A stretch of DNA of 64,000 nucleotides, from positions 8,382,501 to 8,446,500 of the forward strand of contig JBBMNZ010000018.1 of the NCBI GenBank assembly GCA_037954325.1. The letters run 5' to 3'. The stretch comes from Fistularia commersonii. Taxonomy: Eukaryota > Chordata > Actinopteri > Syngnathiformes > Fistulariidae. Of this stretch, positions 40,901 through 50,400 are shown in pieces. A program made the position numbers and the translations under genes. The notes under the pieces were generated by a model. The model was not told where the DNA came from. It made no database searches and saw nothing but the letters and a program-made list of their open reading frames with translations. How positions within the stretch are numbered: position 1 is the first letter of the stretch; every line of letters begins with the position of its first letter.

Positions 40901-43900
40901 GATATTCTTCAGGAGCTCGGAATTAAGAACATCTTTACCCGCAATGCTGATCTCTCCGCCATGACAGGTGACTCAAAAGCTATGTGGAAAATTTTAAATG
41001 TGTAGTTCCAATTCAATGGCTACAGTATTTATTAGAAGAGTTGAATAGTTAAACTCTGACGAGAAGAAAAATGGAGACTTTTGCGCTTTTGTTTGGCTGT
41101 GGCAAGGCTGGATATTGCAGATGTCAAATCTTATACAACAAAGAGACAAAGAGGTAATTATATAAAATGTCGAGTGTATCTGAAATAGCCTGTAAAAGCT
41201 TCAAATTTATGAAGCAGCGATTTGATTTACTTTTATTTATTTGTTAGTTTACAGATAATGTTAACATTAAGATAATATTAACTGAAAGACAAATTATTTA
41301 AAACTATCATTTTATTGTGAAATTTTAATGTACCATTAAACCATATACTTGTGGACAATTCCATTATTTCCTTTAAATGTTTATTTTTAATTGTTGTCCT
41401 ACCTTATAGTATGTGCTGCTGTTTTTACTGGTACATGTATTATATACATGTGTATAAACTACATAATTGGATTCAAACTCTTCGTAATCAGTGTTTTTTT
41501 AGTTCTTAATTAATCTATAATATTGTTATCCATCAGCTGTTCTGTACAACTTGTACCATCAGCTTATCCCCTTTGCGGAAGACAAGATGTAATGATGGTT
41601 ACAAAATCTCAAAATCTAATTATTCTGGTTTGCCATGTCATTACTTTTTAAATTATTTTTGTAATTATTTAATTTTATGATTAAGATTTATCTAAGTCTA
41701 GATAAAATACTTATGGCAGGTAGCTTGAGCATTTTATTTCAGAATGGTGTAATTTCACAATTATATGCTTCTCATCTGTAAGAGATAAAAATGCGGTGTG
41801 TGTCCTCTACATTAGAGTGCAGCTGCATGTGATAAAAGTGAATTTATGTATTTGTCTTTGCCTTTCTTTTTCAAGATGGTAAGGATGTTTACATTGGCAA
41901 GGCAGTTCAAAAAGCCTACTTGGAGGTGACTGAGGAAGGGGCAGAGGGGGCTGCTGGATCAGGTTGAGTTTGCTGTTATTCATCTTGACAACACCTGTTT
42001 AACTAGATCGGAAAATTCGGTTTCACCAAACACTGCCCCCCTGTGACAATCAGTATCTGTCTCCCAGGTATGATTGCCTTGACCAGGACTTTGGTGCTGT
42101 ACCCACAAGTCATGGCCGACCACCCCTTCTTCTTTGTCATCAGAAACCGCAGGACAGGTTAGTCATGAACAAGAATTACTTGTATAATTTCCCTTTGGAA
42201 ATATGACTGTGGAGGTTCTCAGTCATTCAGGTCATGGTGAATTCTTGTTGAAATCTTCTTGTCTTGGCAACTGGACTTGAATTTCTTCACTTGAAGACGT
42301 TCCAGCCCTCAACCAAGAGGCTTCTTCAGTCCTAATAACCAATGGGGAGTTTCCGAATATAACTGCCAGTGTCTTGGGCAGGTCTAGGTTATGGAGGCTT
42401 ATTGTGTAAATGGAAGGGTTGATCTGCAGAAACAAGGTGTAATAGGGGTTGTTATGCTAATGGGTGTGTCGTTCGTTGGAACAAAAGAACGACTTTGTGG
42501 GAATTTCTTGAATGTGAATAGGTGAAGCTAAACAAAGGAGTTGCCAAGATTTCAACAAGAATTCCCCTTTTGAGTACCAGTATCTTCCTCTTTCATCACA
42601 CAACATGCAATTTGTTAGGGGACCCCACACGCATTGTAAAATGTATGCTCCAGAATTTTTGATGATGCGTTGATAAGAAAATTTGTGAAAATGTTAATGA
42701 GACAAGATCGTATATTTTGCTTTATTTTTTGTAGATTGGACACAAATAAACAGTGTATATATACAGTGGGGCAAAAAAGTATTTCATTAGCCACCAATTG
42801 TGCAAGTCCTACCACTTAAAAAGATGAGAGAGGCCTGTAATTTCTGTAACTCTGGCACTGCAATTTCCTTCGGGATTAATAAAGTTGTTCTTATTCTTAT
42901 TCTTATTCTTAATTTGCACCATAGGTACACTTCAACTACGAGAGACAGAATCCGAAAAAGAAAAAATCAGAAAATCACATTTCCTGATTTTTAAAGAATT
43001 TATTTACAAATTATGGTTTGAAAATAAGTATTGGGTCACCTACAAACAAGACAGATTTCTGGCTCTCACAGACCTGTAACTTAGGCGCCTTAGTCCTCCA
43101 CACATTACCTGTATTAATGGCACCTGTTTGAATTGGTTATCAGAATAAAAGACACCTGTCCACAACCTCAAACAGTCACTCCCCAATCTCCACTATGACC
43201 AAGACCAAAGAGCTGTCAAAGAACACCAGAAACAAAATTGTAGACCTACACTAGGCTGGGAAGACTGAATCTGCAATAGGCAAGCAGCTTGGTGTGACGA
43301 AATCAACTGTGGGAGCAATTCTTAGAAAATGGCAGACATACAAAACCACTGATAATCTCCCTCGATCTGGGGCTCCATGCAAGATATCAACCCATGGGGT
43401 CAAAATTATCTCAAGAGCGGTGAGTGAAAATCCCAGAACCTTACGGGGGGACCTAGTGACTGACCTGGCGAGAGCTGGGACCAAAGTAACTAAGGCTAAC
43501 ATCAATAACACGATATGCTGCCAGGGACTCAAATTCTGTAGTGCAAAATTTGTCCCCCTGCTTAAGCCAGTACATGTCCAGGCCCGTCTGAAATTTGCTC
43601 GAGAGCATTTGGATGATCCAGAAGAGGATTGGGAGAATGACCTATGGTCAGATGAAACCAAAATATAACTTTTTGGTAAAAACTCAACTTGTCGTGTTTG
43701 GAGGAAAAGGATTGCTGAGTTGCATCCAAATAACACCATACCTACTGCGAAGTATCGGGGTGGAAACATCATACTTTGGGACTGTTTTTCTGCAAAGGAA
43801 CTAGGACAGCTGATCCGTAAGAATGAATGGGGCCATGTATCGTGAGATTTTGAGTGAAAACCTCCTTCCATCAGCAAGGGCAGTGAAAAAATAACATGGC

Positions 43901-45686
43901 TGGGTCTTTCAGCGTGACAGTGATCCCAAATACATCCCCCAGGCAACAAAGGAGTAGCTTCGTAAGAAGCATTTCAAGGTCATGGAGTGGCCTAGCCAGT
44001 CTCGAGACTTAACCCCATAGAATCTTTGGAGGGAGTTGAAAAACCCTGTTGCCCAGCAACAGCCCCAAAACATCACTGCTCTAGAGGAGATCTGCATGGA
44101 GGAATGGGCCAAAATACCAGAAACAGTGCGTGAAAACCTTGTTATGACTTACAGAAAACGCTTGACCTCTACCATTGCCAACAAAAGGTATATAACAAAG
44201 AATGGAAATGAACATTTGTTCTTGACCAAATACTTATTTTCCACCATAATTTACAAATAAATTCTTTAAAAATCAATGTGATTTTCAGAATTCTGTCTCT
44301 CATAGCTGAAGTGTACCTATGATGAAAATAACTGGCCTCTCATCTTTTAAAGAGGGAGAACTGTCACAATTGATGACTGACTAAATACTTTTTTTGCCCC
44401 ACTGTATATATACACTCTGTATTTGTGTCCAATTTACATAAATATAAAGCAAAATAAATGATCTCGTCTCATCAACATTTTCACAAATTTTCTTATCAAC
44501 GCATCATCAAAAATTCTGGAGCAGTTGAATTGCAAATTGCATGTTGCGTGATGGAAGAGAAAGATACTTGTCACTGCCGCATCCAATCAGCTCTCTTGAC
44601 AGTCAAGCGTGGCAGATGCTCGACTGTCACTCGGAGAGTCAAATTAAACACTTTCACCATGGGCAAAATGCTTTAGATGAATTGAGTTTACCTTGCAAAG
44701 CACCTTTAAGGTAATAAATTGTGGCCAATCAAGGGGATCCAACAGCAGCCAAAGGTACAGGTGACTGCTTTTTGTTACTTTACTTTAAATAACCATGAAA
44801 TTAAATGGACCAATTCAGCAGCAGGCCATCTCACTGCTTCATTTGCCCCAGGCGGTCACTCTTCGGTTCAGATCCTGCTGCCATCGCAAGGAACAATTAC
44901 TAAGTGAAAGCAAAGCACAGATATGAACATAATTAGTTTTGTTAATCACTTTTTTTATTTATATTTACGCACTAAGCAAAGTTCATGTGAGAAATGCAAT
45001 GGTTTTGTGAATCACATCTCAGTGGTCATGTGACCAAGAAAAAAATGCAAATCATGATGTTGCCAATTTAAGACTCGTTGTTGTAAGTTATCATTGGGGC
45101 TGGGCAGTATGATAAATATGTATATTGTTATAATGCCGAAGGTGTTTTTTTTAAATATTTTTGCAAAATTATGTCAGTTAAACAAAAAGCCACATGCTAA
45201 CTTTATTAAATCCCTTGTGTTATAACACTTTTATTTAAAGTGCATCACACGTGAGATGCATAATATACACAGTTATTTTTTTAGTATGGTCTTTTTGTTT
45301 ACAAATGTGTCATTTCTTCCAATTATTGAGACTGAAGTTAACTTTAGTGCTATCGCATGTGTATACGTATCATTCAGTTTACCACTCGTTAACATTTTCA
45401 CCAGTTTTCTCATCAGTGACTGTTTGTTACGTCTTAAGTAATAAAGTGTTAACTACACATAGCTGGACCATCATAAAGTGTGTAAGCATCAAAAACTTGC
45501 ACTTATAAGCCTGTACATCAAGATTTGACACATTTTTGCTTCTAAGCAATAAAATAATTTCATTAGAGTTATACATCTATATATCAGCATTTGTTTTTTC
45601 TGCTTACAGGGTCCATCCTCTTCATGGGAAGGGTCATGACCCCGGAAGTCATCGAGCCCAACGACCATGACTTTGGTTCCATGTAG
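30342..45686 (+). CDS. serpini1: Neuroserpin, complete eight-exon coding region
   Basis: Neuroserpin is a secreted serine-protease inhibitor of neurons that traps tissue plasminogen activator. Coding exons are 30342-30609, 32049-32279, 35417-35611, 40559-40763, 40870-40967, 41876-41962, 42068-42157 and 45610-45686. All borders are GT/AG, all phases agree, and the joined frame is 1251 nt (416 aa plus TAG); the human protein is 410 aa. Visible features: a hydrophobic signal peptide (about 1-25), the serpin core segment NAVYFRGSW (188-196), an RCL hinge beginning EEGAEG (352-357), predicted P1-P1' Arg368-Thr369, and the serpin signature ADHPFFFVI (378-386). Sequons lie at Asn98 (NLT) and Asn163 (NHT). 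Exon 35417-35611 and exon 40559-40763 are close to the mammalian protein as I recall it. No frameshift or stop is seen. Met4 (30351) is an alternative start. The family assignment is firm; the reactive-site call rests on alignment from memory. Confidence 0.96.
30741..30875 (+). mobile_element. Interspersed repeat family A, copy 2
   Basis: GAGATTCTCAGTCATCCAGG, CAACTGGACTTGATTTCTTC and CCAAGAGGCTTCTTCAGTTC match copies at 29095 and 42208. It lies in the first coding intron of serpini1. Confidence 0.6.
31248..31332. repeat. AT-rich palindromic cluster
   Basis: Alternating TTATTTAGTTATT and AACTAAATAACTAAATAA units form several inverted repeats that could fold into a cruciform. It lies in the first coding intron of serpini1. 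No gene signal. Confidence 0.8.
32049..32279 (+). CDS. serpini1: serpini1 coding exon 2 (residues 90-166)
   Basis: The acceptor ttatcaag ends at 32048 and the donor GTGAGT starts at 32280. The exon encodes GVEFSLLQNLTASY through WVENHTE, matching the segment of neuroserpin that carries the conserved N-glycosylation site before strand s3A. It enters and leaves in phase 1. Confidence 0.94.
32424..32488. repeat. (CATATA)n hexanucleotide repeat
   Basis: About ten perfect 6-bp units in the serpini1 intron, directly before the RTE copy at 32505. Confidence 0.95.
32505..34478 (+). mobile_element. RTE-clade LINE, 3'-truncated copy in serpini1 intron
   Basis: The copy begins with the GC-rich 5' block (CCAGCCTC...), runs through endonuclease pieces (32790-33420) and the linker domain (33520-34090: TKWWKLKREECC, ETWWWNEEVQ, RAHNDLYARLYSKEGEKYLY). 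It reaches the start of the reverse transcriptase (GPDDIPMELW-like and EQQYGLMPRKSTTDSIFALR, about 34120-34470). Several stops and frameshifts are present. Confidence 0.85.
34480..35295 (-). mobile_element. Rex3-type endonuclease fragment in serpini1 intron 3
   Basis: The minus strand encodes LGTWNITSLWRL-like and AERFRLDIVGLTSTHSVGSG segments typical of the Rex3/RTE apurinic-like endonuclease, with several frame changes. It abuts the plus-strand RTE copy at about 34475, in opposite orientation. It is the 5' part of the element, whereas the copy at 11-12 kb is a 3' part. Confidence 0.75.
35417..35611 (+). CDS. serpini1: serpini1 coding exon 3 (residues 167-231)
   Basis: The acceptor tttacag ends at 35416 and the donor GTAAGG starts at 35612. 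The exon encodes the strongly conserved block NAVYFRGSWKNQFRPENT and then MMYQQGDFYYG, almost identical to mammalian neuroserpin. It is flanked by a Rex3 remnant on the left and a SINE-like repeat on the right. Confidence 0.96.
35685..35790 (+). mobile_element. tRNA-like SINE 5' fragment
   Basis: AACACGGTGGTGTAGTGGTT followed by CGAAGG and TCTCACAAAACAAGA marks the head of the same SINE family, just 3' of serpini1 exon 3. Confidence 0.5.
36276..37088 (-). mobile_element. pogo/Tigger-type transposon, deleted derivative
   Basis: The ends CCGTATTTTCCCGACCATAA and its inverted partner TTATAGTTGTGAAAAATACGG are flanked by TA. The minus strand encodes a pogo-like DNA-binding part: HAYEAQFKLRAISYAEEHGN, AAREFKINESMVRKLRK, and then CENP-B-HTH-like LKERLKQWIIEQRTSGRSV. 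The catalytic DDE domain is absent. It lies in the intron between serpini1 exons 3 and 4. Confidence 0.85.
37424..37450. repeat. (AATGAT)n short tandem repeat
   Basis: Four units of GATAAT/AATGAT in non-coding intron sequence. Confidence 0.85.
37907..37978. repeat. (CA)n microsatellite
   Basis: About 35 CA units, the longest CA run here, in the intron before serpini1 exon 4. Confidence 0.95.
39306..40215 (-). mobile_element. Tc1/mariner-type transposon, internally deleted
   Basis: The ends are near-inverted repeats around TTATTAGGCAAG (39318-39330) and CTTGCCTAATAATTGTGCA (40193-40211). The minus strand keeps a transposase N-terminus (LTDSEKSKIVKSNSGRCSTL, 39843-40085) and C-terminus (SPDLNPIENFWALLKEEIYS, 39634-39843). 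The middle is missing, so it is non-autonomous. Confidence 0.8.
40559..40763 (+). CDS. serpini1: serpini1 coding exon 4 (residues 232-299)
   Basis: The acceptor ctctccag ends at 40558 and the donor GTAGAA starts at 40764. The exon encodes GEFSDGSQEAGGVYQVLEMP through KRQKVEVYLPR. The upstream open frame from 40384 is intron read-through, not coding. Phase 1 in, phase 2 out. Confidence 0.96.
40870..40967 (+). CDS. serpini1: serpini1 coding exon 5 (residues 300-332)
   Basis: The acceptor ttcgtacag ends at 40869 and the donor GTGACT starts at 40968. The exon encodes FKVEHKIDLRDILQELGIKN and then IFTRNADLSAMT, the segment leading to the breach region. The preceding intron is only 106 bp. Confidence 0.94.
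41876..41962 (+). CDS. serpini1: serpini1 coding exon 6 with the RCL hinge (residues 333-361)
   Basis: The acceptor tttttcaag ends at 41875 and the donor GTTGAG starts at 41963. The exon encodes the strand s5A motif VYIGKAVQKAYLEV followed by the hinge EEGAEGAAGS. P14 is Ala and P12 is Gly, where the human protein has Ser and Ala (from memory). Confidence 0.94.
42068..42157 (+). CDS. serpini1: serpini1 coding exon 7 with the reactive site (residues 362-391)
   Basis: The acceptor tgtctcccag ends at 42067 and the donor GTTAGT starts at 42158. The exon encodes GMIALTRTLVLYPQ, placing the predicted scissile bond after Arg368. The serpin signature DHPFFFVIRNRRT follows. An Arg P1 fits trypsin-like targets such as tPA. 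Confidence 0.95.
42208..42450 (+). mobile_element. Interspersed repeat family A, copy 3
   Basis: This copy matches the 29095 copy over nearly 240 bp (TGTGGAGGTTCTCAGTCATT to AATAGGGGTTGTT). It starts only about 50 bp after serpini1 exon 7. Confidence 0.65.
42764..44404 (+). mobile_element. Tc1-like DNA transposon with broken transposase
   Basis: Terminal inverted repeats begin CAGTGGGGCAAAAAAGTA and end TTTTTTGCCCCACTG, extend for about 80 bp, and are flanked by TA on both sides. The plus-strand transposase has its helix-turn-helix part intact (MTKSTVGAILRKWQTYKTTD, 43294-43668) up to LWSDETKI. After that, stops and shifts follow, with QRDSDPKY and PSQSRDLTP marking the remaining DDE region. 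It lies in the last intron of serpini1. Confidence 0.9.
42868..42912 (+). repeat. L2-like tail inside the Tc1 copy
   Basis: CCTTCGGGATTAATAAAGTT followed by (TTCTTA)n is an L2-like 3' terminus. It lies within the left end of the Tc1 element, between its inverted repeat and transposase, so it is a nested, younger insertion. Confidence 0.5.
44581..45609. other. serpini1 intronic sequence
   Basis: No exon or recognised repeat between the palindrome and the last coding exon. Confidence 0.5.
45610..45686 (+). CDS. serpini1: serpini1 last coding exon (residues 392-416 and stop)
   Basis: The acceptor ctgcttacag ends at 45609. The exon encodes GSILFMGRVMTPEVIEP and ends HDFGSM before TAG at 45684-45686. 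The human tail ends HDFEEL, so the acidic end of that sorting motif is replaced here. Confidence 0.95.
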
Positions 45687-46445
45687 CCAGAATTGCAGGT
45701 CACCAAACCAGTCAAGATCCTGACATCATGATAGCATCCTCAGCTGTGTTTTATACTCTTTATGAAAAAAAATAAGCTCTCAACTGAATATGATATAATA
45801 TATTATATACTGAAATATGACAATTAATGCAACTGTATGTTTTGATACTGGAAGCTTTAAACTCAGATAAAGACAAGCAGAAAGGGCAAGATGTAAATAT
45901 TCTCGTGCAAAGGATGGTTTGTAAGAGAGGAAACTAGAACACATGATATGTATTCAGAGCAGAGCCCCTTTAAGTTCAGCAGCTTCACACTCAAAATGCA
46001 AAAAAATACAAAAATGTGCTTTTCTCTCACCTGCTGCAAAAATAAACACTCATGGCACTCATTTCAAGTTAATCACACCCAGTGCATCTGAAGTTGTTCT
46101 ATATACACATATATGCTCAGTATTTATTACAGTGGTACACTTTATACAATGGATCTTAGTAATATATCTCATCCAGACAGTATTCTGGTTCTTTTTTTGT
46201 AAACTGTAGGCACATGGTTTAACTGCTGATGAACTAATAAGCCTTATCACAGTGGGTTCAGCCTCAACTGGGGCGTACAGGTGAGCCGAAGGGACTGCAG
46301 AACGTAGACAGGTTGCTATAGAGACCATGGGGCGCATGTAGGCTCACGGAAAAATATCTGCACCATTTTGGATGTACATAAAGGGAGAAACAGTAACACC
46401 AGCTGTACTCGATCTTTTACTCAATAAATCCATGAATGTCACCAT
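45687..46445 (+). other. serpini1: serpini1 3' UTR with poly(A) signal
   Basis: After the stop codon there is about 0.75 kb of non-repetitive AT-rich sequence. AATAAA is present in context at 46423-46428. An earlier AATAAA near 46040 could give a shorter form. The 3' end is inferred, not observed. Confidence 0.55.
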
Positions 46446-47177
46446 TAAAGTTGTCTCTTTTGCATGATTATCAGGTGCTTTTTAATGGGAGGGTCTGCTC
46501 ACGTCCACCCACCACTCAATACCCTCAAGCATATAATCAATTTAAATATTTACAACTATGATCTTTGTTAGAATGCCAAACAAGAAATTCATCAGAGGGT
46601 CCTGTAAAAGATGATCATTCTGTATTCAGTACATGTATACATCTGCTCACTACCTTACACACAAAAATGCATAAAAATATGCCAGTGGAATCATGGGGTA
46701 ACTCAAGAATATACAGCAAATACGTTCATTATTGTCCAAATTAATTCATTTTATAGTGGATTTTAATCATATCCAAATAACTCATTTTGACCAATCCTTA
46801 TCACTGTGAGGATCATTGTGTTTTTAAAATTCATTTTGTTTTTTATATTTAGCAACTCCACAAATCATGGGAAAAATTCACAAGTGAATAATTATAGCTT
46901 CAGTATATTGATAAAATTATCAAAAATTCTGAGATAAATTTAAACATTACATTAATTTTAATGTAATATTTGAATTACAAAAATATATATAGACTCTATT
47001 TTTGCCAGGTAATGTTGTAAGTCAGTCAAAGCTTCTGGCAGGTCTCCTGTTTAAGACAATTAGCCTGTCATAGTTAATTTAATATGTGGATTTTAATTTT
47101 CACTTAGACTGTCAGGGCAGAGACTGTCCCTCCACTGTTTGTGTTCCACCTCCCCATTGTGAAAACCCTGAACAACC

Positions 47178-47190
47178 GTTGCCAGGCAAC
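47178..47190. promoter_or_regulatory. X-box (RFX binding site) motif
   Basis: GTTGCCAGGCAAC is an inverted repeat of GTTGCC around one base and matches the RFX X-box consensus. It lies 131 bp upstream of the ATG at 47321, the usual distance for X-boxes of cilia genes. It is the only such full motif noticed near a gene start in the window. Confidence 0.65.
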
Positions 47191-47320
47191 AAGCACTTCA
47201 GTGACAGTCTCGTAGTTCAGAGGCGTCTCACTTGACTTCAGCAGCAGGCCGCAGCGGCGTCAGTCAACCAGGATAACAACGGGCACTGAACACTCTGAGC
47301 ACTCTCAGACACAGTCCTCC

Positions 47321-47420
47321 ATGGGTAAGAGCTTCACCGTCACAGAGCCAAACAGAGTCGGTCACAATGCGTTAAACTCCAGGAGAATTTGCAAGCAGAG
47401 GATCAGGACATGTCAGAGAG
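47321..47420 (+). CDS. LRR gene coding exon 1
   Basis: The ATG at 47321 opens MGKSFTVTEPNRVGHNALNS and then a basic stretch, ending at donor GTGAGC (47421) in phase 1. An alternative donor GTAAGA inside the first codons (47325) would also leave phase 1. A (GT)n(G)n tract lies just 3' of the donor. Confidence 0.6.
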
Positions 47421-47433
47421 GTGAGCCCAAGCC

Positions 47434-47484
<51 letters not shown>

Positions 47485-50400
47485 GGGGGGTTAATTAGTT
47501 ATGCAATGTTTCTGTCAGCTCTCAAATGAAATATCCATCTCAGGAGACACCCAAGGTCGTTTTAACGCAGAAATGTTTTGACCCTGGACCTAACAAGGGG
47601 GAAGACTTCAAAAAGAAAAGTGCTTCTTGTTTTAAGGAAGGACTCATTTGAATGACTTGTGCAGAAGTTCACATTGCACCACTCAGCTACGTTCATCCCT
47701 GGCTCCGTTCTATATATAAACTTTATCTATTTTGTTATTTTGTCAGTCAGAAACAAATGTGCCATTTGATGAACATACATATTACCATTTTAACCATCAA
47801 TCTTCTGTAAAGTCCCCAGTACAACACCATATCAAATGTCTGATATGAGATTTATATCATTATTGGCTACCAGCAAAATGTGTACACTTATATACGCTTT
47901 GTGCAAAAATGTCTACTATGAATAGAAAGAGACACTTTATCTCAGAAATGCAATTCAGGGAAAATATCCTTTAGTTATATTACACTGTGGAAATTTGTCA
48001 CATAGCTCAATGGATAGTGGTTCTATTTGCAAGGACATCGACATTTTTGGAAAAGAAAAAGACAACAGATTCTATGTGTGAAATTATAACATTTCAGTGG
48101 TAAATATAAATCAGAGTAATATCAACACTGAGAACGAGCAAAACCCAAACATCACTTTTTGATGTCAATATTTTGACATTTAAAATGTTGAAACATTTGG
48201 AATTTGGGCAAATTAACACCATGAATTAAAAATAACTATTTACTTCCAGCTATGATCAGCATAACCCTAACCCTAATCATAACATTATAATAACAATCTA
48301 TTCAATCACTTTCAAAACAGTTTTGGTTTATAGCTGAGTCCCTACCGGGAATGAGCATAAAGCAAGGAGATATGTTATTTTATGTCCAAAATACACATCT
48401 CAAAGGTCTTAAAGTAATATAAGGCCGTATCAATAAATACTGATATAGCCTAGCCCAATGATGCCTTTGGATGTAATTGGCATGTAGCACGTGATACCAT
48501 TTTGGTTGCCAGTGTTGCTTTAAAATTGTTTAACAATTTCCCATGGTTATTTTTTATTAACATATTTCTAAAATAAATGGTAACATAAAGCTGCGTTGGA
48601 AAAAAAAAACAATTGTTTTCATTCAGATAAATACAGCATGCAAAGGTCCAATAACTTTAATAACACTGGCAATCCTGGCCCCCATTAATTATTATTCAAT
48701 GCAAATGAGTTGCTATCAACAGGCATTAAGGAAAATCAAATAGCCACAGGTAGGATAATACAATCCCATGAGTCTTATCCACAACATTAAGCTATCAGAT
48801 TCAAGTCAACTGAACTCGGAATATCATTATTTATGTGAATCTATATTGCAAAATGTATTACTTACGGAGGAGTGACATCCAGCTAATGATTAGTACCTGC
48901 ACAGATGTCACCTGCCACAGCAATGGCTTCCAGTCTCCATTGTCAGACCCGAGCAACCTGCAACCGACACCCCTCGGCCGGCGGTCAGGCTTTCAACACC
49001 CACCGGAGCTTCCCTTACAGACAAGATAGCTCGTCTTCACACTGGGTCAGGAGAGGTGATCGTGCACCGAGTGACCTTCTCCCTCTTCAATTCCACCCTC
49101 CCAGTTCCTCAGGTGTGAACACTGTCAGCGGCAGCTTACCCAAATCCAGCTCATCCCGGTTCTCTGATGGCGGCCCTGCAGGCCCACCCCTCTCCGCGGA
49201 CCAGAGCTCAGATTCTGGACTCGTGCTTACGCCTGTAAGTGTTACACACACATACATACGCTACTTATGTGACCCGTGGGTCAATGGCCACTTTCATTGG
49301 CTCATATCCCACTTGTCATTCTTAGCCATTCACCAGTATTTGATGTATTAATACGGCACCCAACACTCCATCCTGACAACCCCTTCAACCCCTTCAACTC
49401 ATCGAAATGAGCAGAGCTTGTCCATCAAGGATTTTAAGGACTAATTCAGATATTATATTTATGAGAGATTACAACAGAACAGATACAATTATCTGACGCT
49501 GATCGTGTTGATCTTTGACACAGCGCTTAGTCTGTGCTGCCACAGCTGCTGCACTTTGATGTTGGAATAATTTTGGTTTATTTTCTTGTTTAGCTTTGTT
49601 TGATTTAGTTTTTTCAGATAGAATTCATCATTCATTCAGCATTTCTTAACTGAATAAAAAATAAAAATAAAAATAAAAATAAAAATGCTCTTGATGTATA
49701 TTTCCCAAAACTGCAACTTCAAAATACATCTTAAAAACTAATGTTTTTAAATTACTTAAATATTGTATTTATTTTGCTTGTATGTCACAGTTGTCACATT
49801 TATGTCACAATTAGTAATATATCGGCTGTTGCTCAGTTGCCAGAGCATTTGTCCCAACATTCGAAAGGTTGGCAGTTTGATTCTGGTCTCCTCCTCTCTG
49901 CATGCCAAAGTGTCCAGTTGCTACTGACAGTATGGGTGGTACCTTCCGAGGCAGATCTGCCGCTATCAGTGTGAGTGTGAGAGTGTGTTTATGTGTGAAT
50001 GAGTGAATGCTATCTAGCATGACGCGCTTTAAAGTCGGAAGGTGTTGAAAGTGCTTTATAAGGTGGCCATTTACCATTTTGAAATGGGTTTAAAGTGCAA
50101 TACACTGAATTACGCCAGCAAACACAGGGAGAACATGCAAACTACAGACAGAAACCCCCTAGTGGTAATCAAAGCAGGGCCCTTTGTGATGTGAGGCAGA
50201 AGCACTAAACACTGCACCACAGTGCCACCCACCGGCTGATATATCATATTAATGACACTTTATGAAATAAACTCTTTCCATCAAACCAGCCTGGCAGTGC
50301 ACTTACATTTCCCATTTTGCTTGAAAACTCACACTTTCACTTGCTTCATCCCCCTCACTCAAACGTCTTATTGCACTGTATTCTACTCACTGTTCTATTG

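Larger units (their letters stand above)
42576..44580. repeat. Outer inverted repeat enclosing the Tc1 copy
   Basis: The arms 42576-42763 and 44405-44580 are inverted copies of each other (for example TTGATGATGCGTTGATAAGA on the left and its complement near 44495-44515 on the right). They meet at an AT-rich axis, GTG(TA)nCAC, into which the Tc1 copy is inserted. Before insertion the locus was a palindrome of about 360 bp, probably a foldback or MITE-like element. Confidence 0.8.

Noticed and set aside
43251..43949. 232-codon minus-strand open frame
   Set aside because: It is the reverse strand of the Tc1-like transposase, whose helix-turn-helix part reads on the plus strand.
48262..48275. 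Telomere-like repeat (two CCCTAA units)
   Set aside because: Only two units; expected by chance in AT-rich DNA.
48905..49029. LRR exon 2 starting at acceptor 48904
   Set aside because: Joined to exon 1 it meets a stop within 42 codons; the acceptor at 48920 keeps the frame open.
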